Positions 51,029-58,887 of a stretch of DNA of 64,000 nucleotides are shown here, piece by piece. The stretch is from Aureitalea sp. L0-47 (GTDB taxonomy: Bacteria > Bacteroidota > Bacteroidia > Flavobacteriales > Flavobacteriaceae), in assembly GCF_026126405.1 (NCBI RefSeq), contig NZ_JAFMTQ010000001.1, forward strand, positions 258,610-322,609, given 5' to 3'. Position 1 is the first letter of the stretch. Every line of letters starts with the position of its first letter. The notes under the pieces are model-generated. The model was given only the letters and a program-made list of their open reading frames with translations, had not been told where the DNA came from and ran no database searches. A program made the position numbers and the translations under genes.

Positions 51029-54000
51029 ATGTTTTTAATCTTCGACACGGAAACCACCGGACTTCCCAAAAGATACGACGCTCCTTTAAGTGACAGCGAT
51101 AATTGGCCACGCTGTGTTCAGATAGCCTGGCAATTGCATGACGAAATGGGCGTGCTTATAGAAAACGAGGATTACCTCGTGATCCCTGATGGTTATAACA
51201 TCCCTTACGATTCTGAAAAGATACACGGAATCTCCACCGAATTGGCCACGGAACAAGGGTCGCCACTCCAAGAAGTGATGGGTCGTTTTCTAAAAGTACT
51301 GGAGAAGGCGAAATTTGTGGTAGGTCAGAATGTGGATTTCGATCTCAATATAATGGGTGCTGAATTCTATCGATTAGAGATCGAAAATCCATTCGAATCC
51401 ATGCCGGTACTGGATACCTGTACCGAAACTACGGCAGAATTGTGTAAGCTTCCGGGTGGTAGAGGAGGTAAATTCAAACTACCTACCCTTACAGAACTGC
51501 ATCAGTTCCTATTCCATCAACCTTTTACCGAAGCCCACAACGCCACCGCCGATGTGGAGGCTACTACGCGCTGTTTCCTGGAATTGATTCGACGTGAAAT
51601 CTTTACTTCGGAAGAACTGGATGTGCAGCCTGATTATTTTACCCGATATTCAGAAGTCAATCCGCAGCCCATTGAGCTTATCGGTTTAAAACATTTGAAT
51701 CTGAAAAAGGCTTCGGAAAAGATCCGGCAAGAACTTGAAAAGGCCACCGAGACACAAACAGTTTCAGCTGAAGAGATTGACGAGAATATCGCTGTACTGA
51801 AGGAAACCGCATTTGCTCATTTACATAATCACTCGCAGTATTCCATACTTCAGTCCACATCCTCTACCAAAGACCTGGTGCAAGCCGCGATCGAAGATAA
51901 TATGCCTGCCGTGGCTCTAACGGACAGCGGGAATATGATGGGAGCCTTTCATTTCGTAAAGGCTGTAAACGATTATAACAAATCCCTTTCCGAAGAAGAA
52001 CAAGACAAATCCCTAAAGGCTATCCTTGGCTGTGAGTTCTTTGTGTGCGAGGATCACACTAACAAGTCGCATAAAGACAATGGCTACCAGATCGTGTTAC
52101 TGGCTAAGAATAAGAACGGTTATCACAACCTGGCTAAAATGGCGTCCATAGCCTATACCGATGGATTTTATTACGTACCCCGAATCGACAGGAATGTTGT
52201 TGAGCAGTATAAAGAAGATATAATTGTACTTACCGGCAGCTTATATGGTGAAGTACCATCCAAATTACTCAATATAGGTGAAAAGCAAGCTGAAGAAGCG
52301 TTGCTATGGTGGAAGGAGCAGTTTGGTAATGATCTCTATGTGGAGATCATGCGACACGGACAAGAGGACGAACGCCGAGTTAATGAGTCGTTGATGGCAC
52401 TTGCACGCAAGCACCATGTGAAGATCGTAGCCTGCAACAATACCTACTACATCAATAAAGAGGACGCAAATGCCCATGATATCCTTCTATGTGTGAAAGA
52501 TGGTGAAAAGCAAGCCACGCCTATCGGTCGTGGCAGGGGGTATCGATATGGTTTGCCGAACCAGGAGTACTACTTCAAGAGCCAGGATGAAATGAAGGCG
52601 TTGTTTAAAGATTTACCAGACGCCATAGGCACAATTTCTGAAGTAATAGATAAAGTTGAATCCTATACACTTGCGCGTGACGTACTCTTGCCTAATTTTG
52701 ACATACCCGAAGAATTTTATGACAGTCAGGATTCGGATGGTGGCAAACGAGGCGAGAATGCCTACCTGAAACACCTCACCTATGTAGGGGCCGAAAAAAG
52801 ATACGGTGAAGTTACCGAGGACATTAAACAGCGACTTGATTTTGAGCTTGAGGTAATTGCCAATACTGGTTACCCCGGATACTTCCTGATCGTCCAGGAT
52901 TTCATAGCTGAAGCCAGGAAGATGGGAGTTTCCGTTGGGCCCGGCCGTGGTTCCGCAGCGGGTAGTGCTGTTGCCTATTGCTTAGGGATAACGAATATAG
53001 ACCCCATCAAATACGACTTACTTTTTGAGCGTTTCCTGAACCCGGATCGAATCAGTATGCCGGATATTGATATCGACTTCGATGATGAGGGCAGGAGTAA
53101 GGTTATGGATTATGTGATCAATAAGTACGGTGCAAACCAGGTAGCTCAGATCATTACTTATGGAACCATGGCCGCAAAATCATCCATTCGGGATACGGCA
53201 CGTGTACTTGATCTACCGTTGAATGATGCCGATAGGATCGCGAAGCTCATACCAAATATGACCAAGCTGAACAAGATCTTTGGCCTGAGTGATCAGGAGT
53301 TGCGTGCGAAATTCAGAAATGATGAATTACCGAAGGTCAATGAATTGCTGAACCTGGCCGAAGGCGAGGATCTTGAGGCAGAAACCATAAAGCAGGCCCG
53401 GGTACTCGAAGGATCGGTGAGGAATACAGGAATACATGCCTGCGGGGTGATCATTACCCCTGATAATATTACGAATTACGTTCCGATAGCAACGGCCAAG
53501 GATTCCGATCTGTATGTGACACAATTCGACAATGCCGTGGTGGAAAGTGCCGGCTTGCTTAAGATGGATTTCCTGGGTTTGAAAACATTGACACTGATCA
53601 AGGATACCGTGAAGATCGTTAAGCACAAGCACGGAGTGGAACTGGATCCGGATAGCTTCCCACTGGATGATGAAAAAACCTACGAATTGTTCCAAAGGGG
53701 AGAGACGGTAGGTATCTTCCAGTATGAATCGGCAGGGATGCAAAAGCATATGAAAGACCTGAAACCAACGGTCTTTGCGGATCTGATTGCAATGAACGCA
53801 TTGTACAGACCGGGTCCGATGGAATACATCCCTAGTTTTATCCGAAGAAAACACGGTGAAGAGGAGATTACTTACGATCTCCCGGCCATGGAAGAATATC
53901 TGAAGGAAACCTATGGAATTACTGTCTACCAGGAGCAGGTGATGCTGTTATCACAGAAACTGGCAAACTTCACCAAAGGTGAAGCCGATGTGCTTCGGAA

Positions 54001-55378
54001 AGCCATGGGTAAGAAACAGAAAGCGGTATTGGACAAGATGAAGCCTAAGTTTATCGACCAGGCTGCCAATAACGGACATGATGCGGAAATCCTCGAGAAG
54101 ATATGGAAGGACTGGGAGGCTTTCGCGAGTTACGCTTTTAACAAATCGCATTCTACCTGCTATGCCTGGATCGCCTACCAGACGGCATATCTCAAGGCGC
54201 ATTATCCCGCAGAGTATATGGCGGCGGTGCTGTCCAATAACATGAACGATATCAAGCAGGTTACCTTCTTTATGGAAGAATGCAAGCGCATGGGGCTGGA
54301 GGTGTTAGGGCCTGATGTGAATGAATCTTTCTATAAGTTCACGGTGAATGATCGTGGTGCCGTTCGCTTCGGAATGGGAGCGATCAAAGGAGTTGGTGGG
54401 AATGCTGTTGCCACCATAGTTGAGCATAGGAAGGACGGTAAATACAAGAGTATTTTTGACCTGGCAAAGCGTATTGACCTACGTGCAGCGAATAAGAAGG
54501 CCTTTGAAAATCTTGTATTGGCTGGAGGGTTTGACAGTTTTGATACACACAGGGCGCAGTATATGCATGCGGACGGTGATGGAGTAATGTTTTTCGAAAA
54601 AGTACTTCGTTATGCGGCTAAATACCAGGAATCGCAGAACTCGTCCCAGGTAAGTTTGTTTGGGGATGCCAGCGAAGTACAGATTCCAGAACCCGAGGTG
54701 CCTCCATGTGAGGAGTGGGGAACCATGAAGAAACTAAAGCAGGAGAAAGAGGTAGTGGGAATTTATATATCTGGCCACCCGTTGGACGATTTTAAAACAG
54801 AGATCGAAAGCTTTTGTAATTGTAAGGTAAGTGATTTCAATAACCTGGAACGCTTTGTGAATAGGGAGCTAATCTTCGGAGGAGTGGTTTCCGATGTACA
54901 ACATAGGGAGAGCAAGGCAGGAAAAGGTTGGGCGATCTTTACTGTTGAGGATTACGATGACAGCTTTGAGTTTAAGATCTTCGGGGAAGAATATCTTAAA
55001 TACCGACATCTTTTAATTCCGAATTCGTTCATCTACGCCCGCGTATTTGTTAGAGAAGGTTGGGTGAATCGGGAAACCGGCAAGAAGGGTGATCCTAGAT
55101 TGCAATATAGCAATATACAATTGTTACATGATGTGATGGGGCTTCAGGCAAAAAAACTAACGCTTCAGATACCTATTGGAGACGTTGAGAAAGAGAAAGT
55201 AAGGCAATTGAAAGACTTGCTAAAGATGCATAAAGGGGATAAACAATTGCACATCACTTTGTACGATGTAGAAGATGAGCTAAAACTGAACATGCCTAGC
55301 CGGAAACAGAAAGTCGCCATTAGCAAGGAGTTACTGGAAGAGTTGAAGGAACTCGAATTTGCCTATAAGTTGAATTAG
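51029..55378 (+). CDS. dnaE: DNA polymerase III alpha subunit with N-terminal exonuclease domain
   Basis: 1449 residues, the replicative polymerase. Residues 1-190 are a DnaQ-like 3'-5' exonuclease (FDTETTGLPKR at residues 5-15, then the HNATADVEATT histidine/aspartate motif). The PHP domain begins near residue 262 (AHLHNHSQYSILQSTSSTKDLVQAA). The palm has GPGRGSAAGSAVAY and the catalytic aspartates in PDIDIDFDD (D679, D681, D683). HhH and OB domains follow. The exonuclease fusion is a Bacteroidota arrangement and puts proofreading in the same chain. A single gene; trxA follows after a 290-bp gap. Confidence 0.96.
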   Translation: MFLIFDTETTGLPKRYDAPLSDSDNWPRCVQIAWQLHDEMGVLIENEDYLVIPDGYNIPYDSEKIHGISTELATEQGSPLQEVMGRFLKVLEKAKFVVGQNVDFDLNIMGAEFYRLEIENPFESMPVLDTCTETTAELCKLPGGRGGKFKLPTLTELHQFLFHQPFTEAHNATADVEATTRCFLELIRREIFTSEELDVQPDYFTRYSEVNPQPIELIGLKHLNLKKASEKIRQELEKATETQTVSAEEIDENIAVLKETAFAHLHNHSQYSILQSTSSTKDLVQAAIEDNMPAVALTDSGNMMGAFHFVKAVNDYNKSLSEEEQDKSLKAILGCEFFVCEDHTNKSHKDNGYQIVLLAKNKNGYHNLAKMASIAYTDGFYYVPRIDRNVVEQYKEDIIVLTGSLYGEVPSKLLNIGEKQAEEALLWWKEQFGNDLYVEIMRHGQEDERRVNESLMALARKHHVKIVACNNTYYINKEDANAHDILLCVKDGEKQATPIGRGRGYRYGLPNQEYYFKSQDEMKALFKDLPDAIGTISEVIDKVESYTLARDVLLPNFDIPEEFYDSQDSDGGKRGENAYLKHLTYVGAEKRYGEVTEDIKQRLDFELEVIANTGYPGYFLIVQDFIAEARKMGVSVGPGRGSAAGSAVAYCLGITNIDPIKYDLLFERFLNPDRISMPDIDIDFDDEGRSKVMDYVINKYGANQVAQIITYGTMAAKSSIRDTARVLDLPLNDADRIAKLIPNMTKLNKIFGLSDQELRAKFRNDELPKVNELLNLAEGEDLEAETIKQARVLEGSVRNTGIHACGVIITPDNITNYVPIATAKDSDLYVTQFDNAVVESAGLLKMDFLGLKTLTLIKDTVKIVKHKHGVELDPDSFPLDDEKTYELFQRGETVGIFQYESAGMQKHMKDLKPTVFADLIAMNALYRPGPMEYIPSFIRRKHGEEEITYDLPAMEEYLKETYGITVYQEQVMLLSQKLANFTKGEADVLRKAMGKKQKAVLDKMKPKFIDQAANNGHDAEILEKIWKDWEAFASYAFNKSHSTCYAWIAYQTAYLKAHYPAEYMAAVLSNNMNDIKQVTFFMEECKRMGLEVLGPDVNESFYKFTVNDRGAVRFGMGAIKGVGGNAVATIVEHRKDGKYKSIFDLAKRIDLRAANKKAFENLVLAGGFDSFDTHRAQYMHADGDGVMFFEKVLRYAAKYQESQNSSQVSLFGDASEVQIPEPEVPPCEEWGTMKKLKQEKEVVGIYISGHPLDDFKTEIESFCNCKVSDFNNLERFVNRELIFGGVVSDVQHRESKAGKGWAIFTVEDYDDSFEFKIFGEEYLKYRHLLIPNSFIYARVFVREGWVNRETGKKGDPRLQYSNIQLLHDVMGLQAKKLTLQIPIGDVEKEKVRQLKDLLKMHKGDKQLHITLYDVEDELKLNMPSRKQKVAISKELLEELKELEFAYKLN

Positions 55379-55565
55379 CCCTCCTTCGCAGCCAATGGCT
55401 GCTTCGGTGGATTAAGGATCTCAGGATTAGATAATACTCGGGCAGGGATTGAAGCAGGCTACCCCGCCTTCGCACGCTTCGGCGGGCAGGCGTGTAGCGC
55501 GGAAAGCCCGGTCGTGAAGTGCCGTGAAGTAGAGCGAAGCACACTTCACGACTACTTCACGGGCC
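55379..55565. ncRNA. structured intergenic element (possible Flavo-1-type RNA)
   Basis: A G+C-rich segment in an otherwise AT-rich gap. Starting near 55440 it has GGGCAGGGATTGAAG, a CCCCGCC...GGCGGG hairpin, then GTAGCGCGGAAAGCCCGG closing the outer stem, then a long hairpin GTCGTGAAGT...ACTTCACGAC and a final TACTTCACGGGCCCG. I have seen this GATTGAAG...GCGGAAAGCCCG layout between genes in many flavobacteria, and it resembles the Flavo-1 RNA motif, but I cannot confirm the family from memory. No coding function is apparent. Confidence 0.4.
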
Positions 55566-55637
55566 CGCATAATTAAAAATGATACAGCCATTGTCTATTC
55601 TAATGTTATGGCTGTAAGGTTTGCTGTAAAAATTGAC

Positions 55638-55645
55638 TATTTTTG
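55638..55645 (+). promoter_or_regulatory. candidate -7 promoter box (TATTTTTG) for trxA
   Basis: A perfect TAnnTTTG match, 24 bp before the trxA ATG. A TTTG at 55620-55623 is only 14 bases upstream, short of the usual spacing. Confidence 0.5.
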
Positions 55646-55668
55646 CATAACATAAATAAATTAGAAAA

Positions 55669-55989
55669 ATGGCTTTAGAAATAACCGATGCAACATTTGA
55701 TGAAACTGTACTAAAAAGTGACAAGCCGGTAATGGTAGACTTTTGGGCAGCGTGGTGCGGACCATGTAGAATGGTTGGCCCAATCATCGACCAGATAAGC
55801 GAAGAATATGAAGGAAAAGCAGTAGTAGGAAAGGTAGACGTTGATGCGAACCAGGAATTTGCTGCCAAGTACGGTGTGAGAAACATACCAACCGTATTGG
55901 TCTTCAATAACGGTGAATTGGTAGGACGCCAGGTAGGTGTAGCTCCCAAGAATGTGTACACAGAAGCGATAGATTCACTATTGAACTAA
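55669..55989 (+). CDS. trxA: thioredoxin
   Basis: 106 residues, the standard small cytosolic thioredoxin. The active site is C30-G-P-C33 in DFWAAWCGPCRMVGPI, and RNIPTVLVF holds the cis-proline. It reduces protein disulfides with electrons from thioredoxin reductase. A single gene with promoter box upstream and terminator downstream. Confidence 0.97.
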   Translation: MALEITDATFDETVLKSDKPVMVDFWAAWCGPCRMVGPIIDQISEEYEGKAVVGKVDVDANQEFAAKYGVRNIPTVLVFNNGELVGRQVGVAPKNVYTEAIDSLLN

Positions 55990-56010
55990 GCTTTGACGTA
56001 AATTATTGAT

Positions 56011-56041
56011 AAAGGCTTGGCGTAATGCCAGGCCTTTTTTT
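56011..56041 (+). terminator. terminator downstream of trxA
   Basis: The stem AAAGGCTTGGC (56011-56021) / GCCAGGCCTTT (56027-56037) is followed by a T-run. Confidence 0.92.
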
Positions 56042-56130
56042 ATCTTAGTGACATTGAAAATCATTGATTTTCAATATTGAACTAACCCCGCTGGAAAGTG
56101 GGGTCTCTTACTCCTAATAGAACAAAAAAC

Positions 56131-56679
56131 ATGGAAAAAATAAACAAGGTTCAGGACCAGATAGATAACCAGTTGTTAAACGATCGAAAGGTATTCCTGT
56201 GGGGAATGGTTGATGATGAATCGGCCAAACACGTGGTAGACCGCCTGATGTATCTGGATTCTTTGAATCACGATGAGATAAAACTGTACATCAATAGTCC
56301 GGGTGGCTATGTAACTTCTGGTTTCTCTATGTACGATACGATACGGGGAATTAAGAGTCCGGTTTCGACCATTTGTACAGGCTTGTGTGCATCAATGGGA
56401 AGTATTTTACTTTCAGCAGGAGAGAAAGGAAAACGTTTTATCCAACCACACGCCAGGGTGATGATCCACCAGCCTAGTGGAGGTGCAAGAGGACCTGCCA
56501 GTGATATCGAGATCACAGCACAGGAGATCCTGAAAACCAAAGAACTCAGCGCCCAGATATTAGCGAATAATTGCGGACAAACCTTCGAAAAAGTCATGAA
56601 GGATTTCAATCGAGATCACTGGATGGGAGCAGAAGAGAGTGTGGAATACGGAATAGTGGATGGGGTAGTTGAGTCTTGA
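56131..56679 (+). CDS. clpP: ATP-dependent Clp protease proteolytic subunit (short form)
   Basis: 182 residues from ATG 56131. Catalytic triad S88 (GLCASMGS), H113 (MIHQPSGG) and D162 (FNRDHW) are intact. INSPGGYVTSGFSMYDTI is a ClpP signature. It is shorter than housekeeping ClpP (about 200-220) and no clpX or tig is adjacent, so it is probably a second paralog rather than the trigger-factor-linked one. The 33-bp in-frame extension from a GTG at 56098 is not supported by family N-termini. Confidence 0.9.
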   Translation: MEKINKVQDQIDNQLLNDRKVFLWGMVDDESAKHVVDRLMYLDSLNHDEIKLYINSPGGYVTSGFSMYDTIRGIKSPVSTICTGLCASMGSILLSAGEKGKRFIQPHARVMIHQPSGGARGPASDIEITAQEILKTKELSAQILANNCGQTFEKVMKDFNRDHWMGAEESVEYGIVDGVVES

Positions 56680-56711
56680 GATTAATTATCAATTAACAAC
56701 TTTCAATAAAC

Positions 56712-56800
56712 AAATAAATTCCAAATCCCAAGTTCCAATTATTGAAGATTGAAAATTGAGATTTATTTGAGATTTGTGTTTTGGTGATTTGAGATTTCAA
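56712..56800. repeat. AT-rich repeat, copy 1, upstream of the DUF58 gene
   Basis: Contains AAATAAATTCCAAA (56712-56725) and a TTTTGGTGATTTGAG stretch. Both motifs recur, in the same order, downstream of the DUF58 gene (57825-57950). Many TTGAGATTT/AAATC variants make it internally repetitive. Confidence 0.5.
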
Positions 56801-56809
56801 TTTAATAAA

Positions 56810-56855
56810 TGACTTCTCGATACGATCCGCCGAAGGCGGATCACTCGAAGTGACA
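56810..56855. repeat. palindromic intergenic repeat (TTCTCGA...TCGAAG family)
   Basis: Arms ACTTCTCGA... and ...CTCGAAGT surround a GATCCGCC GAAG GGCGGATC hairpin core (hyphen-free arms of eight bases). Its outer sequence matches the in-frame insert in leuS at 6585-6638, and it ends 2 bp before the DUF58 start codon. Confidence 0.65.
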
Positions 56856-56857
56856 AA

Positions 56858-57787
56858 ATGAAGATAGAAAAGGAAATAAACGAAATTACCGGGTTTAAGA
56901 ACCTGGAGTTGCTAGCCACCCAGGTGGTGGAAGGCTTTATTTCCGGGTTGCATAAGAGTCCGTTTCATGGTTTTTCTGCTGAATTTGCTGAACACAAGAT
57001 CTACAACACCGGAGAGAGCACCAAGCATATCGACTGGAAGCTCTTCGCTAAGACGGATAAACTATATACGAAACGCTACGAAGAGGAAACCAATTTGCGC
57101 TGTCACCTGGTGATGGACAACAGTAGTTCCATGCACTATCCGAAGATCAGGGAGTTTAATATTACTTCTTTGAATAAGATCGGGTTTTCAGCGCTTGCGG
57201 CTGCAGCCGTTATGAACTTATTGAAACGGCAGCGCGATGCTGTGGGGATGAGTATTTACAGCGATGAGTACGAATTCTATGCTTCGGAAAAGGGTAGTGA
57301 GCGGCATCACCAGATGTTGTTAGGTAAATTGAATGAGGCAATTGTTCGACCGTCAAAATCCAAGCAAACCAGGACCTATTCGCATCTGCACCTCATAGCT
57401 GAAAAACTAAAAAGACGTTCCCTCGTTTTTCTTTTTACGGATATGTTTCAAAGCGATATGGAGGAGCAGAAGATGTTTGAAGCGTTGCAGCATTTAAAAT
57501 ACAATAAACATGAAGTGGTGCTGTTCCACACATATGACAAGGAAAAGGAGCTGAAATTCGATTTCAGTAACCGTCCGAAACGATTTGTGGATGTTGAAAC
57601 GGGGGAGTATGTGAATTTATATGCCGACAATATCAAGCATTCTTACGAGGAGGCAGTTTCCCGATATTTCAACGAGCTACAGTTGAAGTGTGGTCAGTAC
57701 GGCATCAAATACGTTCGGGCAGATATCAATGAAGGGTTTAATAAGATCTTGACTACTTACCTGGTGGAAAGATCGAAGTTTGGTTAA
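56858..57787 (+). CDS. DUF58 domain protein
   Basis: 309 residues, soluble. HGFSAEFAEHKIYNTGESTKHIDWKLFAKTDKLYTKRYEEETNLRCHLVMDNSSSMHYP is the DUF58 signature, with a von Willebrand A-like MIDAS (DNSSSMHYP) following. In most bacteria DUF58 proteins form an operon with a MoxR AAA+ ATPase and vWA proteins. Here no MoxR gene is adjacent; it sits alone between two AT-rich repeats. A role in protein complex maturation is inferred from the family. Confidence 0.85.
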   Translation: MKIEKEINEITGFKNLELLATQVVEGFISGLHKSPFHGFSAEFAEHKIYNTGESTKHIDWKLFAKTDKLYTKRYEEETNLRCHLVMDNSSSMHYPKIREFNITSLNKIGFSALAAAAVMNLLKRQRDAVGMSIYSDEYEFYASEKGSERHHQMLLGKLNEAIVRPSKSKQTRTYSHLHLIAEKLKRRSLVFLFTDMFQSDMEEQKMFEALQHLKYNKHEVVLFHTYDKEKELKFDFSNRPKRFVDVETGEYVNLYADNIKHSYEEAVSRYFNELQLKCGQYGIKYVRADINEGFNKILTTYLVERSKFG

Positions 57788-57824
57788 TTGTGATCAAAAG
57801 ATCAAACGACAACCTTCAAATCCC

Positions 57825-57950
57825 AAATAAATTCCAAAGTTTCAAACTTTCCGAAGTTACGGACCAATTCAATGGTTCTAGACTTAAGTGAATTGTATTT
57901 TGTGAATTGAGTATTATTTGAATTTTGGTGGTTGAGTTTTGCTATTTATT
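57825..57950. repeat. AT-rich repeat, copy 2, downstream of the DUF58 gene
   Basis: AAATAAATTCCAAA (57825-57838) is identical to 56712-56725, and TTTTGGTGGTTGAG corresponds to the second shared motif. The two copies enclose the DUF58 gene in direct orientation. Confidence 0.5.
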
Positions 57951-57961
57951 TAATTTTTTTA

Positions 57962-57992
57962 TTTGCTACAACTAAAAATCGTCTTATATTTG
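57962..57992 (+). promoter_or_regulatory. promoter of tRNA-Asp (TTTG-N19-TATATTTG)
   Basis: TTTG at 57962-57965, exactly 19 bases, then TATATTTG at 57985-57992. This is a full match to the Bacteroidota housekeeping consensus and about 80 bp upstream of the mature tRNA. Confidence 0.78.
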
Positions 57993-58074
57993 CCCTCGCT
58001 GAAAAGCAATTTTCTCTAGGATTAACTGTTGTTAGTGTCCTTCTCCGCTGAAGCTTCGAAGGATGAGAAAAATT

Positions 58075-58148
58075 GGTCTGGTAGTTCAGTTGGTTAGAAT
58101 ACCTGCCTGTCACGCAGGGGGTCGCGAGTTCGAGTCTCGTCCAGACCG
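58075..58148 (+). tRNA. tRNA-Asp (anticodon GTC)
   Basis: A 74-nt cloverleaf. The acceptor stem GGTCTGG pairs with CCAGACC (58141-58147) and the discriminator base is G58148. The anticodon stem CCTGC/GCAGG encloses the loop CTGTCAC with GTC at 58109-58111. The T-arm has GAGTTCGAGTCTC. CCA is not encoded. The 3' end is the start of the accessory region, and tRNA 3' ends are common integration targets. Confidence 0.97.
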
Positions 58149-58195
58149 CAACCTAAGATGTTGTGTTGTCCTCCTTAAATGGAGGAAGTGGTTTA

Positions 58196-58220
58196 GATTC
58201 CGCATCAAGTGCGGAATGAC
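58196..58220. repeat. small REP-like palindrome downstream of tRNA-Asp
   Basis: ATTCCGC (58197-58203) / GCGGAAT (58211-58217) with an ATCAAGT loop, followed by GAC. The same layout as the CTGAACTTGATTCAG family at 9603-9679. Confidence 0.5.
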
Positions 58221-58232
58221 AAAACCAATGAG

Positions 58233-58262
58233 AAGCTTGTCCGTTTTGGATGGGCTTTTTTT
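58233..58262 (+). terminator. terminator downstream of tRNA-Asp
   Basis: The stem AAGCTTGTCC (58233-58242) / GGATGGGCTT (58248-58257), partly G-U paired, is followed by a T-run to 58262. Confidence 0.75.
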
Positions 58263-58318
58263 GTTTCCAATCAATTCATTTCCCAAAGTCAACTTTGACA
58301 AGTTTTTGCAACAGAAAA

Positions 58319-58355
58319 GGTGTACCTATAGGTGTGCTTTTTTGAAAAGGTGTGC
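58319..58355. repeat. three copies of GGTGTRC, candidate recombinase binding sites
   Basis: GGTGTAC at 58319-58325, GGTGTGC at 58331-58337 and GGTGTGC at 58349-58355, all in the same direction within 37 bp. They lie 170 bp after tRNA-Asp and 530 bp before the integrase start. Short direct repeats of this kind are typical of tyrosine-recombinase arm or core sites at the end of an element. Not proven. Confidence 0.4.
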
Positions 58356-58368
58356 ACATTAGGGTTTT

Positions 58369-58776
58369 TTAACTACTAATATCTCTCCAATCAAGGTTTT
58401 TATTCCAACGCTCGTAATTTTCTTCAGTAGCATTTCGCATTAACTTACTAGAGGAATAAAACATTAAACCTAACCTTAGATATAGTTTGTTCAACATCTC
58501 TTTTTGATAATTTAAGTCATAGATTTCCTTTTTCAACCCATTGACTTTACCTTTTGCATCGAGATAAGACTGCTCATAGTTTGAAAAAAAGTTTGGCTTG
58601 CCTCTTTTGATTTTATCGGCATTTGATGCCATTTTCTTTTTGTATTTGTCCATTTTAAATTTTTTCATTGGTATGGTAGCCCAAATGTGATGGACAGTTT
58701 TTTCCAAATATAAAACTAGTTGTTGTGCTTCCAGCCACTCCATTTCAAGAGTGTATGTTTCTTCCAATCTTTCCAA
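58369..58776 (-). CDS. hypothetical protein, coiled-coil and basic
   Basis: 135 residues, about one third charged, no signal peptide or membrane span. Helical throughout (MERLEETYTLEMEWLEAQQL, DAKGKVNGLKKEIYDLNYQ) with a lysine-rich middle (MKKFKMDKYKKKMASNADKIKRGK). I do not recognise a family. It lies between the tRNA-side repeats and the divergent integrase gene, so it may be an accessory DNA-binding or regulatory protein of the element. Base composition is low in G+C, as in the rest of the island. Confidence 0.55.
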   Translation of the reverse strand: MERLEETYTLEMEWLEAQQLVLYLEKTVHHIWATIPMKKFKMDKYKKKMASNADKIKRGKPNFFSNYEQSYLDAKGKVNGLKKEIYDLNYQKEMLNKLYLRLGLMFYSSSKLMRNATEENYERWNKNLDWRDISS

Positions 58777-58887
58777 ATTATAAAGAGTTTAAATTCAAGT
58801 TGGCAAGCTCAAAAAATGATTACATCCAATTATTTTAAGGAGCAATAAATTAAAGCTTTAAAACAGTATTAATATAACCCATTTATT

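Noticed and set aside
56810-56855. Palindrome before the DUF58 gene as a rho-independent terminator of clpP
   Set aside because: It lies 130 bp past clpP, lacks a T-run and matches a dispersed repeat also found inside leuS.
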